A program made the translations under genes and the position numbers. This document shows, one piece after another, positions 1 through 8,635 of a stretch of 64,000 bases of DNA. The DNA lies in NCBI RefSeq assembly GCF_011305995.1, contig NZ_CP049910.1:2604001-2668000 (forward strand), given 5' to 3'. Within the stretch, counting starts at the first letter, position 1; each line of letters begins with the position of its first letter. The stretch is from Diaphorobacter sp. HDW4A (GTDB taxonomy: Bacteria; Pseudomonadota; Gammaproteobacteria; Burkholderiales; Burkholderiaceae_C). The notes below the pieces were generated by a model. It did not search any database, was not told where the DNA came from, and saw only the letters and a program-made list of their open reading frames with translations.

Positions 1-52
1 CAAACCGCCGAACGAACCCGCAGAATCAGGCGCGGGCAGAAGGGCGTGAGTC

Positions 53-168
53 GGCACATCGCTTCGCTCGTGCCCGTAGAAAGCAGTGCCGCTACCAATT
101 GAGCCGCTGCGCCGTAGATACCATGCATCTCGCGAACGCGAGATGCAGCACGAGCGAAGCAACGTGCC
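53..168. repeat. extragenic inverted repeat with central hairpin
   Basis: The arms 53-73 and 148-168 are inverted copies matching at 18 of 21 bases. Between them lies a perfect 11-bp stem with a 2-base loop (124-147, core GCATCTCGCG/CGCGAGATGC). No coding frame is recognisable here. It resembles the palindromic extragenic repeats common in Burkholderiales, but that assignment is by appearance only. Confidence 0.5.
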
Positions 169-260
169 GAACGCACCTCTTCCAAACTGACTTCCGGCGG
201 TTGTCCGAACGGAGCGACGCAGTCGCGCAGTGAGTTCTGCCGGATGAATTCCAAGCGCGT

Positions 261-319
261 TTTTGATTACTTTTTGCGCGCCGAGCAAAAAGTGATTGCC
301 CCGCCGGGGGCAGTCCCGG
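261..319. repeat. paired extragenic hairpins
   Basis: Two adjacent hairpins: ACTTTTTGC (269-277) pairs with GCAAAAAGT (285-293), then GCCCC (298-302) pairs with GGGGC (307-311). They lie downstream of the minus-strand IclR gene that ends at 369 and could act as its terminator region. The rest of 1-368 holds nothing else I can assign. Confidence 0.4.
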
Positions 320-368
320 CCTCCGTAAGCAACCAACCCGCAACACCCAAAAAGCTCATCAGCCAAGC

Positions 369-1103
369 TCAAAGCAACTGAGCACCAACACTTCGTCCTG
401 CAGCCAAAACAAACTTCAAATATCGTGCGTCATACCGATGCACAGGCATAGTCAAAGTAAGCGCCGCCGCCAACTCCCCACTCCCCCGGAACACCGGCAC
501 AGAAATGCCAGCAATCTCACTGCGCCGATCCCCAATCACCGCCTCATACCCATCTGCCCGCACCCGCGCATAATGCACCCGATCCCTGCGCTCCCACTCA
601 GCCAACTCAGGATCAAAAGCCACCAACACCCGTCCTCCAGCCCCCTTGCCCAGCGGCAACATGTCCCCCACCCGCGCATGGTCACGCACCGGATGCGGTG
701 AGTCCACGCGAAAGAGGCACAGGCGGTCGCGGCCCTGACGCACGTGGTAGGCTGCGCTCTCGCCCGTCTGCGCGACGAGCGCGCGCAGCACCGGCATCAC
801 TACCCGGTCGAGCGAAAAATTCTGCGCATACACCGCATGCAGCCGCGCCACCGCCGATCCGACCGCATAGCGACCGGAATCCAGGCGCATCACCCAGCCG
901 CCATGCTCCAGTGACGCGAGCAGGCGCGAGACGGTGCTTTTGTACAAGCGGGTGCGCTCGGCCAGTTCGGCGAGCGTGAGGCCGTCACCATTATCTCCAT
1001 CACGAAAGGCGGCGAGCAGGCTCAGCGCGCGATCAACCGCCGCCACGCCGCCGGGTGCGGCGTTTTCATCGGCTACGGATTCGGTCACGGATTTACGCGG
1101 CAT
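369..1103 (-). CDS. IclR family transcriptional regulator
   Basis: A 244-residue protein with the two-part IclR plan. Residues about 22-90 form the winged helix-turn-helix (a DRALSLL helix, then LAELAERTRLYKSTVSRLL), and the remainder is the effector-binding domain. It is divergent from the HMG-CoA-lyase-like gene starting at 1212, with 108 bp between them, so it probably controls that operon. A palindrome over the facing promoter (1185-1201) is a plausible operator. It is slightly shorter than the usual 250-270 residues, mostly at the C-terminus. The effector is unknown; a CoA-linked organic acid is an inference from the neighbours. Confidence 0.88.
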   Translation of the reverse strand: MPRKSVTESVADENAAPGGVAAVDRALSLLAAFRDGDNGDGLTLAELAERTRLYKSTVSRLLASLEHGGWVMRLDSGRYAVGSAVARLHAVYAQNFSLDRVVMPVLRALVAQTGESAAYHVRQGRDRLCLFRVDSPHPVRDHARVGDMLPLGKGAGGRVLVAFDPELAEWERRDRVHYARVRADGYEAVIGDRRSEIAGISVPVFRGSGELAAALTLTMPVHRYDARYLKFVLAAGRSVGAQLL

Positions 1104-1170
1104 GTCCTGATGGCTCCGGTTGATTCTCTTGGCTCACTTGACAGCGAATGGGCTGCACCGCAATATCTTA

Positions 1171-1201
1171 TTAGACAGTATTCAGTTCTATCCTATAGAA
1201 C
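1171..1201 (+). promoter_or_regulatory. sigma70-like promoter with overlapping palindrome
   Basis: TTAGAC (1171-1176), a 17-bp spacer and TATAGA (1194-1199) fit a housekeeping promoter reading into the HMG-CoA-lyase-like gene. An inverted repeat, GTTCTAT then 3 bases then ATAGAAC (1185-1201), covers the -10 element and is a good candidate IclR operator. Transcription would start near 1206, leaving almost no leader before the ATG at 1212. Confidence 0.5.
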
Positions 1202-1211
1202 AACTCCCAAA

Positions 1212-2153
1212 ATGCAAACACCCCACAGATACGACGTTCTCATCAGCGAGGTGGGACCGCGCGACGGGCTTCAATCCGTGAACCGCACCATGTCCACTAC
1301 CGACAAGCAAGCGTGGATCGACGCGCTGGTCGCTGCCGGCCTGCAGGAGATCGAGGTCGGCTCTTTCGTCTCGCCCAAGCTGCTGCCACAGATGGCGGAC
1401 ACCGCCGAGGTGGTGAAGCACGCGCTGCATCAACACAAGGGCGTGACCATCATGGCGCTGGTGCCCAATCTGCGTGGCGCGCAGGCGGCGATGAAGGCTG
1501 GGGTGCACAAGATCACCATGCCGATTTCCGCAAGCCGCGCTCACTCGCTCGCCAATGTGCGCAAGACGCCCAAGGAGATGGTCGATGAGGTGCACAACAT
1601 CGCCGCGCTACGCGACGAGATCGCGCCCGGAACGCATATCGAAGCTGGCATTTCCACTGCGTTCGGATGCACGCTGCAGGGCCTCGTTCCCGAGGATGAT
1701 GTGATTGCGCTGGCCGCCGCCTGCGTCGCTGCGGGCGTGGACGAATGCGGGCTCTCCGACACCACCGGCATGGCCAATCCCGCGCAGGTCAAGCGTCTTT
1801 TCACGCGGCTCATTGCGGAGCTCGGCGACAAGGCCGGTGCCGCGCACATGCACAACACGCGCGGGCTCGGGCTGGCCAACTGCCTTGCGGCCTACGACGT
1901 GGGCACGCGCACCTTCGATGCATCGCTCGCAGGACTCGGCGGCTGCCCGTATGCCCCCGGAGCTTCGGGCAATGTGGTGACCGAAGACCTCGTCTTCATG
2001 TTCGAGGCGATGGGTATACGCACCGGAGTCGATCTGCCGCGGTTGATCGCCGCGCGCGAGGCGCTCGGCATTGGTCTGCCCGGCGAGGCGCTCTACGGCA
2101 TGACACCGCTCGCCGGTCTGCCCAAGGGCTTCGAGCCGCACAACTATCACTGA
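1212..2153 (+). CDS. hydroxymethylglutaryl-CoA lyase family protein
   Basis: A 313-residue TIM-barrel lyase of the HMGL/pyruvate-carboxylase-like family. It would cleave a 3-hydroxy-acyl-CoA such as HMG-CoA to acetyl-CoA and acetoacetate. Visible family features are the N-terminal EVGPRDGLQ (metal/substrate site), SDTTGMANP, and the C-terminal loop GLGGCPYAPGASGNV with the catalytic cysteine. I chose ATG 1212 because the homology begins there. An in-frame ATG at 1110 would lie in the promoter region and adds 34 unrelated residues. No Shine-Dalgarno is visible. The CoA transferase follows after 7 bases, suggesting a pair that activates and then cleaves a branched hydroxy-acid. Citramalyl-CoA or related compounds are alternative substrates. 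Confidence 0.88.
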   Translation: MQTPHRYDVLISEVGPRDGLQSVNRTMSTTDKQAWIDALVAAGLQEIEVGSFVSPKLLPQMADTAEVVKHALHQHKGVTIMALVPNLRGAQAAMKAGVHKITMPISASRAHSLANVRKTPKEMVDEVHNIAALRDEIAPGTHIEAGISTAFGCTLQGLVPEDDVIALAAACVAAGVDECGLSDTTGMANPAQVKRLFTRLIAELGDKAGAAHMHNTRGLGLANCLAAYDVGTRTFDASLAGLGGCPYAPGASGNVVTEDLVFMFEAMGIRTGVDLPRLIAAREALGIGLPGEALYGMTPLAGLPKGFEPHNYH

Positions 2154-2160
2154 GATTTTC

Positions 2161-3375
2161 ATGACACCACAACAAACAGACAACACTGCCCCCGCCACCC
2201 TGCCCTACTCCGGCATCCGCGTCGTCGAATTCGTCCACATGGTGATGGGGCCGAGCTGCGGGCTGATGCTCGCCGACATGGGGGCCGAAGTCATCAAGGT
2301 CGAACCCGTGGGCCATGGCCGCGATGGTGATGCCACTCGCAAGCTGCTGGGGTCGGGCGCGGGGTTTTTTCCGCTGTTCAACCGCAACAAGAAAAGCGTC
2401 ACACTCGATCTGCAGACATCCGAGGGCAAAGCAGCCGCGCTCAAACTCATCGCCACAGCCGATGTGGTGTGCGAGAACTTCAAGCCCGGCACCATGGGTA
2501 AGCTCGGGCTCGACTACGAAAGCCTCAAGGACCAGTTCCCGCGCCTCATCTACGTGAGCCACAAGGGCTTTCTGCCCGGCCCCTACGAGCACCGTACGGC
2601 GCTTGACGAGGTGGTGCAAATGATGGGCGGCCTTGCCTACATGACCGGCCGTCCCGGCGACCCGCTGCGCGCGGGCACCAGCGTGAACGACATCATGGGC
2701 GGCATGTTCGGCGCAATGGGCGCGATGGCAGCGCTCGCTCAGCGTGAAAAGTCCGGCAAGGGTCAGGAAGTGCAGAGCGCGCTGTTCGAGAACAACGTGT
2801 TCCTGATCGCCCAGCACATGATGCAGTTCGCCGTGACCGGCAAGCCCGCCGCGCCCATGCCAGCACGCATCTCGGCATGGGCAATCTACGATGTGTTCGA
2901 GGTGCAGAACGGCGAGCAGATCTTTCTCGCCGTGGTCAGCGACTCCGCGTGGCGCGTGTTCTGCGACGCCTTCGGCCTCGGCGGACTGCGCGACGATCCG
3001 CGCCTTGGCAGCAACAATGCGCGCGTGCTGGCGCGTGAATGGCTGATGCCGATCCTGCGCGAGAAGATGGCGGCCTACGCCTCGACGCACATCGCCAAAG
3101 TGTTCGAATCGAACGGTCTGCCTTTCGCACCGATTGCCATGCCACACGACCTGCTCGACGACAGGCACCTCAACGAAAGCGGCGCGCTCGCCCCCATGGA
3201 GCTGCCCGACGGTCGCCAGACCAAGACCGTGCTGCTGCCGCTTACGCTTGATGGCAAGCGACTGGAGGTGCGCCTGTCGCCACCTAAGCTCGGCGAGCAT
3301 AGCCTGGAAATCCTCACGGCGTTGGGCTACAGCGCGGATGAAGCCAAGGCGCTGGCTGCGGGAGCTGTTTCCTAA
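2161..3375 (+). CDS. CaiB/BaiF (class III) CoA-transferase
   Basis: A 404-residue family III CoA-transferase, normal length for the family. The N-terminus carries the typical GIRVVEF, MGPSCGLMLADMGAEVIKVE and NRNKKSVTLDL blocks. These enzymes move CoA between carboxylic acids via an aspartyl-CoA intermediate. It is co-transcribed with the HMG-CoA-lyase-like gene (7-bp gap) under the divergent IclR regulator. This suggests it makes the CoA ester that the lyase then cleaves; the substrate itself cannot be read from sequence. It ends 3 bp before the convergent gene. Confidence 0.9.
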   Translation: MTPQQTDNTAPATLPYSGIRVVEFVHMVMGPSCGLMLADMGAEVIKVEPVGHGRDGDATRKLLGSGAGFFPLFNRNKKSVTLDLQTSEGKAAALKLIATADVVCENFKPGTMGKLGLDYESLKDQFPRLIYVSHKGFLPGPYEHRTALDEVVQMMGGLAYMTGRPGDPLRAGTSVNDIMGGMFGAMGAMAALAQREKSGKGQEVQSALFENNVFLIAQHMMQFAVTGKPAAPMPARISAWAIYDVFEVQNGEQIFLAVVSDSAWRVFCDAFGLGGLRDDPRLGSNNARVLAREWLMPILREKMAAYASTHIAKVFESNGLPFAPIAMPHDLLDDRHLNESGALAPMELPDGRQTKTVLLPLTLDGKRLEVRLSPPKLGEHSLEILTALGYSADEAKALAAGAVS

Positions 3376-3378
3376 TTT

Positions 3379-4008
3379 TCAGCGAATGGATGAGCGCCCC
3401 ACAACCCACCACTCAGTGACGTTGTGCGGCCCTTCCTCAATCCCTTCAACCAGCGGAATCAGGCCATGCATCTGCCCTGCCAATGCGGGGCCGAGGCTTG
3501 CCGACGTCACATCGCCAGACACCGCCACCCAAGCAGCCGCCTCGCCCGCGCTGGCGCACGCAACGCGCTGCGCATGTGGCAGATTGCCGTCCAGCCACAG
3601 AGCCGCCTCAACCAGTGCCACAGGATGCGCGTGAACCTGCCGTATCGATTGCAACGAAACACCAGAACACGCCAGCAGGCAGTAACCCAGCATGCGTGCG
3701 TACAACCCGAAATGCACCACATCATCGAGCGCCAGCAGCTCGCGCACCAACGGCATATAGGGCGTGGCTCCCACAATGCTGGTGCGCGCGGGCAGCAAAA
3801 TCGCGTCCACACGGCCTTGCAGCAGCGCGGCTCGCATTTCGGCCACGTCCATGAAGGTGTGTTCAACGCAGCCCGCAGGCCACAGCTCCAGCGCCGCCTG
3901 ATGCGTCCATGTGCCTGCAGGACCGAGCAGCGCCAATCGCCGCACGGGCGCGAGTGTGCTCTGCAAGGACTGCAATTGCGCGGCAGTCGTTGGTGCCATC
4001 TCGGTCAA
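3379..4008 (-). CDS. prephenate-dehydratase-like protein, degenerate active site
   Basis: A 209-residue stand-alone relative of the prephenate dehydratase (PDT) periplasmic-binding-like fold. Recognisable family pieces are LGPAGTWTHQAAL at the N-terminus and SLGPALAGQMHGL followed by EGIEEGPHNVT near the C-terminus. Two motifs that matter for catalysis differ: the PIENS-type motif is replaced by LLPARTS, and the TRF motif reads TEW. There is no ACT regulatory domain. It may therefore bind an aromatic or other acid without dehydrating prephenate. It follows the decarboxylase terminator on the same strand, with its own start at 4008. Confidence 0.6.
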   Translation of the reverse strand: MTEMAPTTAAQLQSLQSTLAPVRRLALLGPAGTWTHQAALELWPAGCVEHTFMDVAEMRAALLQGRVDAILLPARTSIVGATPYMPLVRELLALDDVVHFGLYARMLGYCLLACSGVSLQSIRQVHAHPVALVEAALWLDGNLPHAQRVACASAGEAAAWVAVSGDVTSASLGPALAGQMHGLIPLVEGIEEGPHNVTEWWVVGRSSIR

Positions 4009-4029
4009 TGCGCCTCTCCTTGAGATAAG

Positions 4030-4063
4030 AAAAAAGCGCCAAGCGGCAGAACCACTTGGCGCT
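4030..4063 (-). terminator. intrinsic terminator of the decarboxylase gene
   Basis: A perfect 9-bp stem, AGCGCCAAG (4035-4043) with CTTGGCGCT (4055-4063), is followed on the minus strand by a run of T (plus-strand A run 4030-4035). It lies just after the decarboxylase stop codon. Confidence 0.85.
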
Positions 4064-4086
4064 TGGCGATCAGCTATCCAGCAGGA

Positions 4087-6555
4087 TCAGACATTGCGGC
4101 CGTAAGGGCCGTCGTCACCGACCTGCACCAGCCGCTCGCCCTTGGTCTTCGCAGGGGTCGTCTTCTTCACAGCCGCAGCCGTGCTCTTCGCAGCGGCCAC
4201 CTTGGCGGGTGCCTTCTTGGCAGCAGGCTTAGGCTTTGCAACCGCCTTGGCCTTGGGCGCATCGGCCTCGCCCACGCAGTCGGCGTAGTAGCTTACGTTA
4301 CCGTCCACATCCTCGATCTCGACGAGACCGTGGATGTCCGTCTCGAAGCCCGGGCACAGCGCCGAGAACTCGCGCGAGAACTTGAGGTAGTCGACGATCT
4401 TCTTGTTGAAGACCTCGCCGGGAATCAACAGCGGAATGCCCGGTGGGTAAGGCGTGATCAGGCTGGTCGTGATGCGGCCTTCCAGCTCGTCGATCGGCAC
4501 GCGCTCGGTGCGGCGCTGAGCGATGTGCGCAAACGCGTCGCTCGGCTTCATCGCCGGCGTCAGGTCCGACAGATACATCTCTGTCGTCAGGCGCGCGATG
4601 TCGTACTTGGCGTACAACTGGTGCACGTGCTGGCACAGGTCCTTCAGACCCATGCGCTCGTAGCGCTTGTGCTGCTGGCAAAACTCGGGAAGGATGCGCC
4701 ACATCGGCTGGTTCTTCTCGTAGTCGTCCTTGAACTGCTGCAGCGCGGCCAGCAGCGTGTTCCAGCGGCCCTTGGTGATGCCGATGGTGAACATGATGAA
4801 GAACGAGTACAGACCCGTCTTCTCGACCACCACGCCGTGCTCTGCCAGGTACTTGGTGACGATGGATGCGGGGATACCGGTCTTGTCGAACTTGCCGTCC
4901 AGGTTCAGACCCGGCGTGACGATGGTCGACTTGATCGGGTCGAGCATGTTGAAGCCATCGGCCAGCGGGCCGAAGCCATGCCACTTGGTATTGGTAACGC
5001 CAGCCTTCTTGTTGGCCTTGGAGTCACCACGAATGATCCAGTCCTCGGCCGTGCCCACGCCTTCGTCGGCGAGCTTGTCCGGACCCCAGACCTTGAACCA
5101 CCAGTCGCCCTTGCCGAACTCTTCCTCGACCTTGCGCATCGCACGGCGGAAGTCGAGCGCCTCGACCAGCGACTCTTCCACGAGCGCGGTACCACCGGGC
5201 GGCTCCATCATCGCGGCGGCCACATCGCAACTGGCGATGATGCTGTACTGCGGCGAGGTCGACGTGTGCATCAGGTACGACTCGTTGAACAGCGGACGGT
5301 CCAGCGGCACGGTCTGCGAATCCTGTACCAGCACATGGCTGGCCTGGCTGATACCGGCCAGCAGCTTGTGAATGGACTGCGTGGCGTACACCACCGAATG
5401 CTGCGGGCGTGCGCGCTTCTTGCCCATGGCGTGGTAGCTGCCGTAGAACGGATGAAAGGCCGCGTGCGGCAACCACGCTTCGTCGAAGTGCAGATTGTCG
5501 ACGTAGCCATCGAGCATCGACTTGATGGTCTCGGTGTTGTAGAGCACGCCGTCGTAGGTCGATTGCGTGATCGTCAGAATGCGCGGCTTCACAGCCTTGG
5601 CGTCCACGCCTACCAGCAGCGGATTCGCCTTGATCTTGGCCTGAATGGCGTCGATTTCGAACTCGCTCTTGGGAATCGGGCCAATGATGCCAAAATGGTT
5701 GCGCGTGGGCTTCAGAAACACAGGAATCGCGCCCGTCATGATGATCGAGTGCAAGATGGACTTGTGGCAATTGCGGTCCACCACCACCACGTCACCTGGC
5801 GCCACCGTGTGGTGCCAGACCATCTTGTTGGAGGTCGAGGTGCCATTGGTCACGAAGAAGCAGTGATCGGCATTGAAGATGCGCGCGGCATTGCGCTCGC
5901 TGGCGCCAATCGCGCCGTTGTGGTCCAGTAGCTGGCCGAGTTCTTCCACCGCATTGCAGACATCGGCGCGCAGCATGTTCTCGCCGTAGAACTGGTGGTA
6001 CATCTGACCGACCGGGCTCTTGAGAAACGCCACGCCGCCGCCGTGACCAGGGCAGTGCCACGAGTACGAACCATCTTCCGCGTAGTCCAGCAGCGCCTTG
6101 AAGAACGGTGGCTGCACGCCTTCCAGATAGGTCTTGGCCTCGCGCACGATGTGGCGCGCCACGAATTCGGGGGTGTCCTCGAACATGTGGATGAAGCCGT
6201 GCAACTCGCGCAGGATGTCGTTGGGCAGATGGCGCGCGGTCTTGGTTTCGCCGTGCACGTAGATCGGCACTTCGGTGTTCTTGCGGCGCACTTCGGTAAT
6301 GAAACTGCGCAGGCTCAGCACGATGGGATCGATCCCCATGTCCGAGGTGAATTCCTCGTCGTCAATCGACAAAATGAACGCGCTGGCGCGGCTTTGCTGC
6401 TGCGCGAACTGCGTGAGGTCACCATAACTGGTCACGCCCAGGACTTCAAAGCCCTCTTCTTCAATGGCGTGCGCCAGCGCGCGGATTCCCAGACCCGATG
6501 TATTCTCGGAACGGTAGTCCTCGTCGATGATGACAATAGGAAAGCGGAATTTCAT
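4087..6555 (-). CDS. Orn/Lys/Arg decarboxylase with Lys/Ala-rich C-terminal tail
   Basis: An 822-residue, PLP-dependent fold-type-I decarboxylase of the bacterial biodegradative group. It should decarboxylate lysine, arginine or ornithine to the polyamine, consuming a proton, in the cytoplasm. An N-terminal wing (receiver-like) domain begins IVIIDEDYRSE. The PLP lysine lies in SIHKLLAGISQASHV, and the PGHGGG and HFDEAW motifs are present. Substrate choice among the three cannot be made safely; arginine is common for this type in Burkholderiales. The last ~65 residues are unusual, a lysine/alanine/proline-rich, histone-H1-like tail. It has its own terminator, and a ~195-bp gap separates it from the divergent nfeD-like gene. 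Confidence 0.9.
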   Translation of the reverse strand: MKFRFPIVIIDEDYRSENTSGLGIRALAHAIEEEGFEVLGVTSYGDLTQFAQQQSRASAFILSIDDEEFTSDMGIDPIVLSLRSFITEVRRKNTEVPIYVHGETKTARHLPNDILRELHGFIHMFEDTPEFVARHIVREAKTYLEGVQPPFFKALLDYAEDGSYSWHCPGHGGGVAFLKSPVGQMYHQFYGENMLRADVCNAVEELGQLLDHNGAIGASERNAARIFNADHCFFVTNGTSTSNKMVWHHTVAPGDVVVVDRNCHKSILHSIIMTGAIPVFLKPTRNHFGIIGPIPKSEFEIDAIQAKIKANPLLVGVDAKAVKPRILTITQSTYDGVLYNTETIKSMLDGYVDNLHFDEAWLPHAAFHPFYGSYHAMGKKRARPQHSVVYATQSIHKLLAGISQASHVLVQDSQTVPLDRPLFNESYLMHTSTSPQYSIIASCDVAAAMMEPPGGTALVEESLVEALDFRRAMRKVEEEFGKGDWWFKVWGPDKLADEGVGTAEDWIIRGDSKANKKAGVTNTKWHGFGPLADGFNMLDPIKSTIVTPGLNLDGKFDKTGIPASIVTKYLAEHGVVVEKTGLYSFFIMFTIGITKGRWNTLLAALQQFKDDYEKNQPMWRILPEFCQQHKRYERMGLKDLCQHVHQLYAKYDIARLTTEMYLSDLTPAMKPSDAFAHIAQRRTERVPIDELEGRITTSLITPYPPGIPLLIPGEVFNKKIVDYLKFSREFSALCPGFETDIHGLVEIEDVDGNVSYYADCVGEADAPKAKAVAKPKPAAKKAPAKVAAAKSTAAAVKKTTPAKTKGERLVQVGDDGPYGRNV

Positions 6556-6751
6556 GCGCTGACTCCAGCAAGCAAGGGATCCCCAGCCGACGTCGATTTG
6601 ACTGATGCTGAGAATGTCCCCGGGGGCGAAAAAAACGAAACAGGCGCGAAGTGTAAGGAATCTGCGTGACCATTCTTCAAACCGGGCGGTATTTCGCCCA
6701 AAATGTGTCGGTTAACCGACATGAATGTCCCCTTTGGGAAGGAGTGCCGAA

Positions 6752-7183
6752 ATGTCCCTCGACAACACGACCATCTGGTGGATTCTGACCGGCCTCACGG
6801 TCGCGGCCGAACTGCTGCTGGGCTCCTTTTACTTGCTGATGATCGCTCTCGGCCTTGCGGCCGGCGGGCTTGCCGCCCTGTTCGGCGCTGGCGAAACCGC
6901 ACAGGTGCTGAGCGCTGCCATCGTCGGTGCGCTGGCCGTCGTGGGCTGCTACCTGTTCCGGCGCGGCCGCCCCGGCGACCCATCAGCGCGCTCAGACCGC
7001 AGCGTCAATCTCGACGTTGGCGAACTGGTATTCATCGACAGCTGGCAAAGTGACGGCACTGCCCAAGTGAAATACCGCGGCGCCAACTGGACGGCCATCC
7101 ATCGCCCCGGCATCACCCCCGCTACCGGCAACCACCGCGTCGCAGAGCTCGTGGGAAACCGCCTGCTGGTCGATCCAGCCTGA
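6752..7183 (+). CDS. NfeD-like membrane protein
   Basis: A 143-residue short NfeD protein: two or three hydrophobic helices (about residues 8-75) and a C-terminal OB-fold domain containing the typical VGELVFIDSW...GTAQVKYRGANW pattern. I chose ATG 6752 because GGAAGGAG precedes it at good spacing and the homology starts there. It sits just upstream of the stomatin-like gene, the standard NfeD/SPFH pairing; the pair is thought to act in membrane quality control or microdomain organisation. Confidence 0.85.
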   Translation: MSLDNTTIWWILTGLTVAAELLLGSFYLLMIALGLAAGGLAALFGAGETAQVLSAAIVGALAVVGCYLFRRGRPGDPSARSDRSVNLDVGELVFIDSWQSDGTAQVKYRGANWTAIHRPGITPATGNHRVAELVGNRLLVDPA

Positions 7184-7309
7184 GCCCCGCAGCCGCAGTG
7201 CCACCACAACAGCAGGCGGTTTTCGCGCAAGCTGCTACGCTCACCACATAGGTTCAGTTCATCCGATCCGATTCGCTTCACCCCATCCATCCACTGGAGG
7301 ACACAGTTC

Positions 7310-8227
7310 ATGGAACTAGCCATCATCATCGCCGTCATCGTCGCGATCTACATCTTTCTGTCCGTCAAGATCGTCCCCCAGCAGCATGCCTGGGTGAAGG
7401 AACGCCTTGGCAAATATGCAGGCACGCTCGCACCCGGCCTCAAGTTCATCATCCCGTTCGTCGACAAGATCGCCTACAAGCACAGCTTGAAGGAAATCCC
7501 GCTCGACGTGCCCAGCCAGGTCTGCATCACGCGCGACAACACGCAACTGCAGGTCGACGGCATCCTGTACTTTCAGGTGACTGACCCGATGCGAGCGAGC
7601 TATGGCTCGAGCAACTACATCACCGCCGTCACCCAACTCGCCCAGACCTCGCTTCGCAGCGTGATTGGCAAGCTCGAACTCGACAAGACCTTTGAAGAGC
7701 GTGACGTGATCAATGCACAGGTCGTCTCCGCCATTGACGAAGCCGCACTCAACTGGGGGGTGAAGGTGCTGCGCTACGAGATCAAGGACCTGACACCTCC
7801 CGCCGAAATCCTGCGCTCCATGCAGGCCCAGATCACCGCCGAGCGCGAAAAACGCGCCCTGATCGCCGCCTCCGAAGGCCGCCGCCAGGAACAGATCAAC
7901 ATCGCCACTGGTGAACGCGAAGCGTTCATCGCCCGCTCCGAAGGTGAAAAGCAAGCCGCCATCAACAAGGCCCAAGGCGAAGCCGCCGCCATCACCGCCG
8001 TAGCCGACGCCACCGCCCAGGCCATCGAACGCGTGGCAGCCGCCATCCGCCAACCCGGCGGCGAACAGGCCGTGCAACTCAAGGTGGCCGAAAAAGCGGT
8101 GGAGGCCTACAGTCAAGTCGCCACAGACGCCACCACCACGCTGATCGTGCCGAGCAACATGACCGAGGTGTCGGCGCTGATCACCTCGGCCATGAAGATG
8201 ATCCAGACAGGGCAACGCAACAGCTGA
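7310..8227 (+). CDS. SPFH/band-7 (stomatin-like, QmcA type) protein
   Basis: A 305-residue protein: one N-terminal transmembrane helix (residues 2-20, AIIIAVIVAIYIFL), a band-7 domain (about 22-190) and a charged coiled coil rich in AEREKRALI, SEGRRQEQIN and GEREAFIARSEGEKQ repeats. Such proteins form oligomeric membrane scaffolds and partner with NfeD, whose gene lies 126 bp upstream. A clear GGAGG precedes the ATG at 7310. Confidence 0.9.
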   Translation: MELAIIIAVIVAIYIFLSVKIVPQQHAWVKERLGKYAGTLAPGLKFIIPFVDKIAYKHSLKEIPLDVPSQVCITRDNTQLQVDGILYFQVTDPMRASYGSSNYITAVTQLAQTSLRSVIGKLELDKTFEERDVINAQVVSAIDEAALNWGVKVLRYEIKDLTPPAEILRSMQAQITAEREKRALIAASEGRRQEQINIATGEREAFIARSEGEKQAAINKAQGEAAAITAVADATAQAIERVAAAIRQPGGEQAVQLKVAEKAVEAYSQVATDATTTLIVPSNMTEVSALITSAMKMIQTGQRNS

Positions 8228-8289
8228 TCCGGACCACCGCACTATGCCTACACGGCTGGTGCGTGCGAGGCATCAAATATCCCGGACGC

Positions 8290-8322
8290 AAAAAAGCCCA
8301 AGTAGTCAGACTACTTGGGCTT
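8290..8322 (-). terminator. terminator of the tRNA-Ser transcript
   Basis: A long stem, AAGCCCAAGTAGT with ACTACTTGGGCTT, is followed on the minus strand by six T residues (plus-strand A run from 8290). It lies directly after the tRNA 3' end and could also stop plus-strand transcripts from the stomatin-like gene. Confidence 0.85.
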
Positions 8323-8326
8323 GCAT

Positions 8327-8417
<91 letters not shown>

Positions 8418-8635
8418 GGAAGCTCTCAATTATAGGTTAGAAAATTGAGTGTTTTGAGAAAGTCATGCTTTTCAGCAAAATTCTTTTCCAAGACAGAGAT
8501 CATGCGTTGTCCTTGGACGGCTCCTGAGAGCGCTGCGGCTGATCCCGGCAGGCCCGTACTATAAGGCATAGTTGCTATCGATTTGAGAATACCCGGAATT
8601 TTTCCAAGCGGGGGGCTGAAAAAACCGCAACGACT

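Noticed and set aside
92..346. 84-residue minus-strand open frame
   Set aside because: It lies across hairpin repeats and reads like the common translated extragenic repeats of this group.
1996..3300. 434-residue minus-strand open frame
   Set aside because: His/Arg-rich antisense frame over the CoA-transferase.
4063..5931. 622-residue plus-strand open frame
   Set aside because: It is fully antisense to the clear Orn/Lys/Arg decarboxylase and has the Arg/Val/Leu-rich composition of a shadow frame in high-GC DNA.
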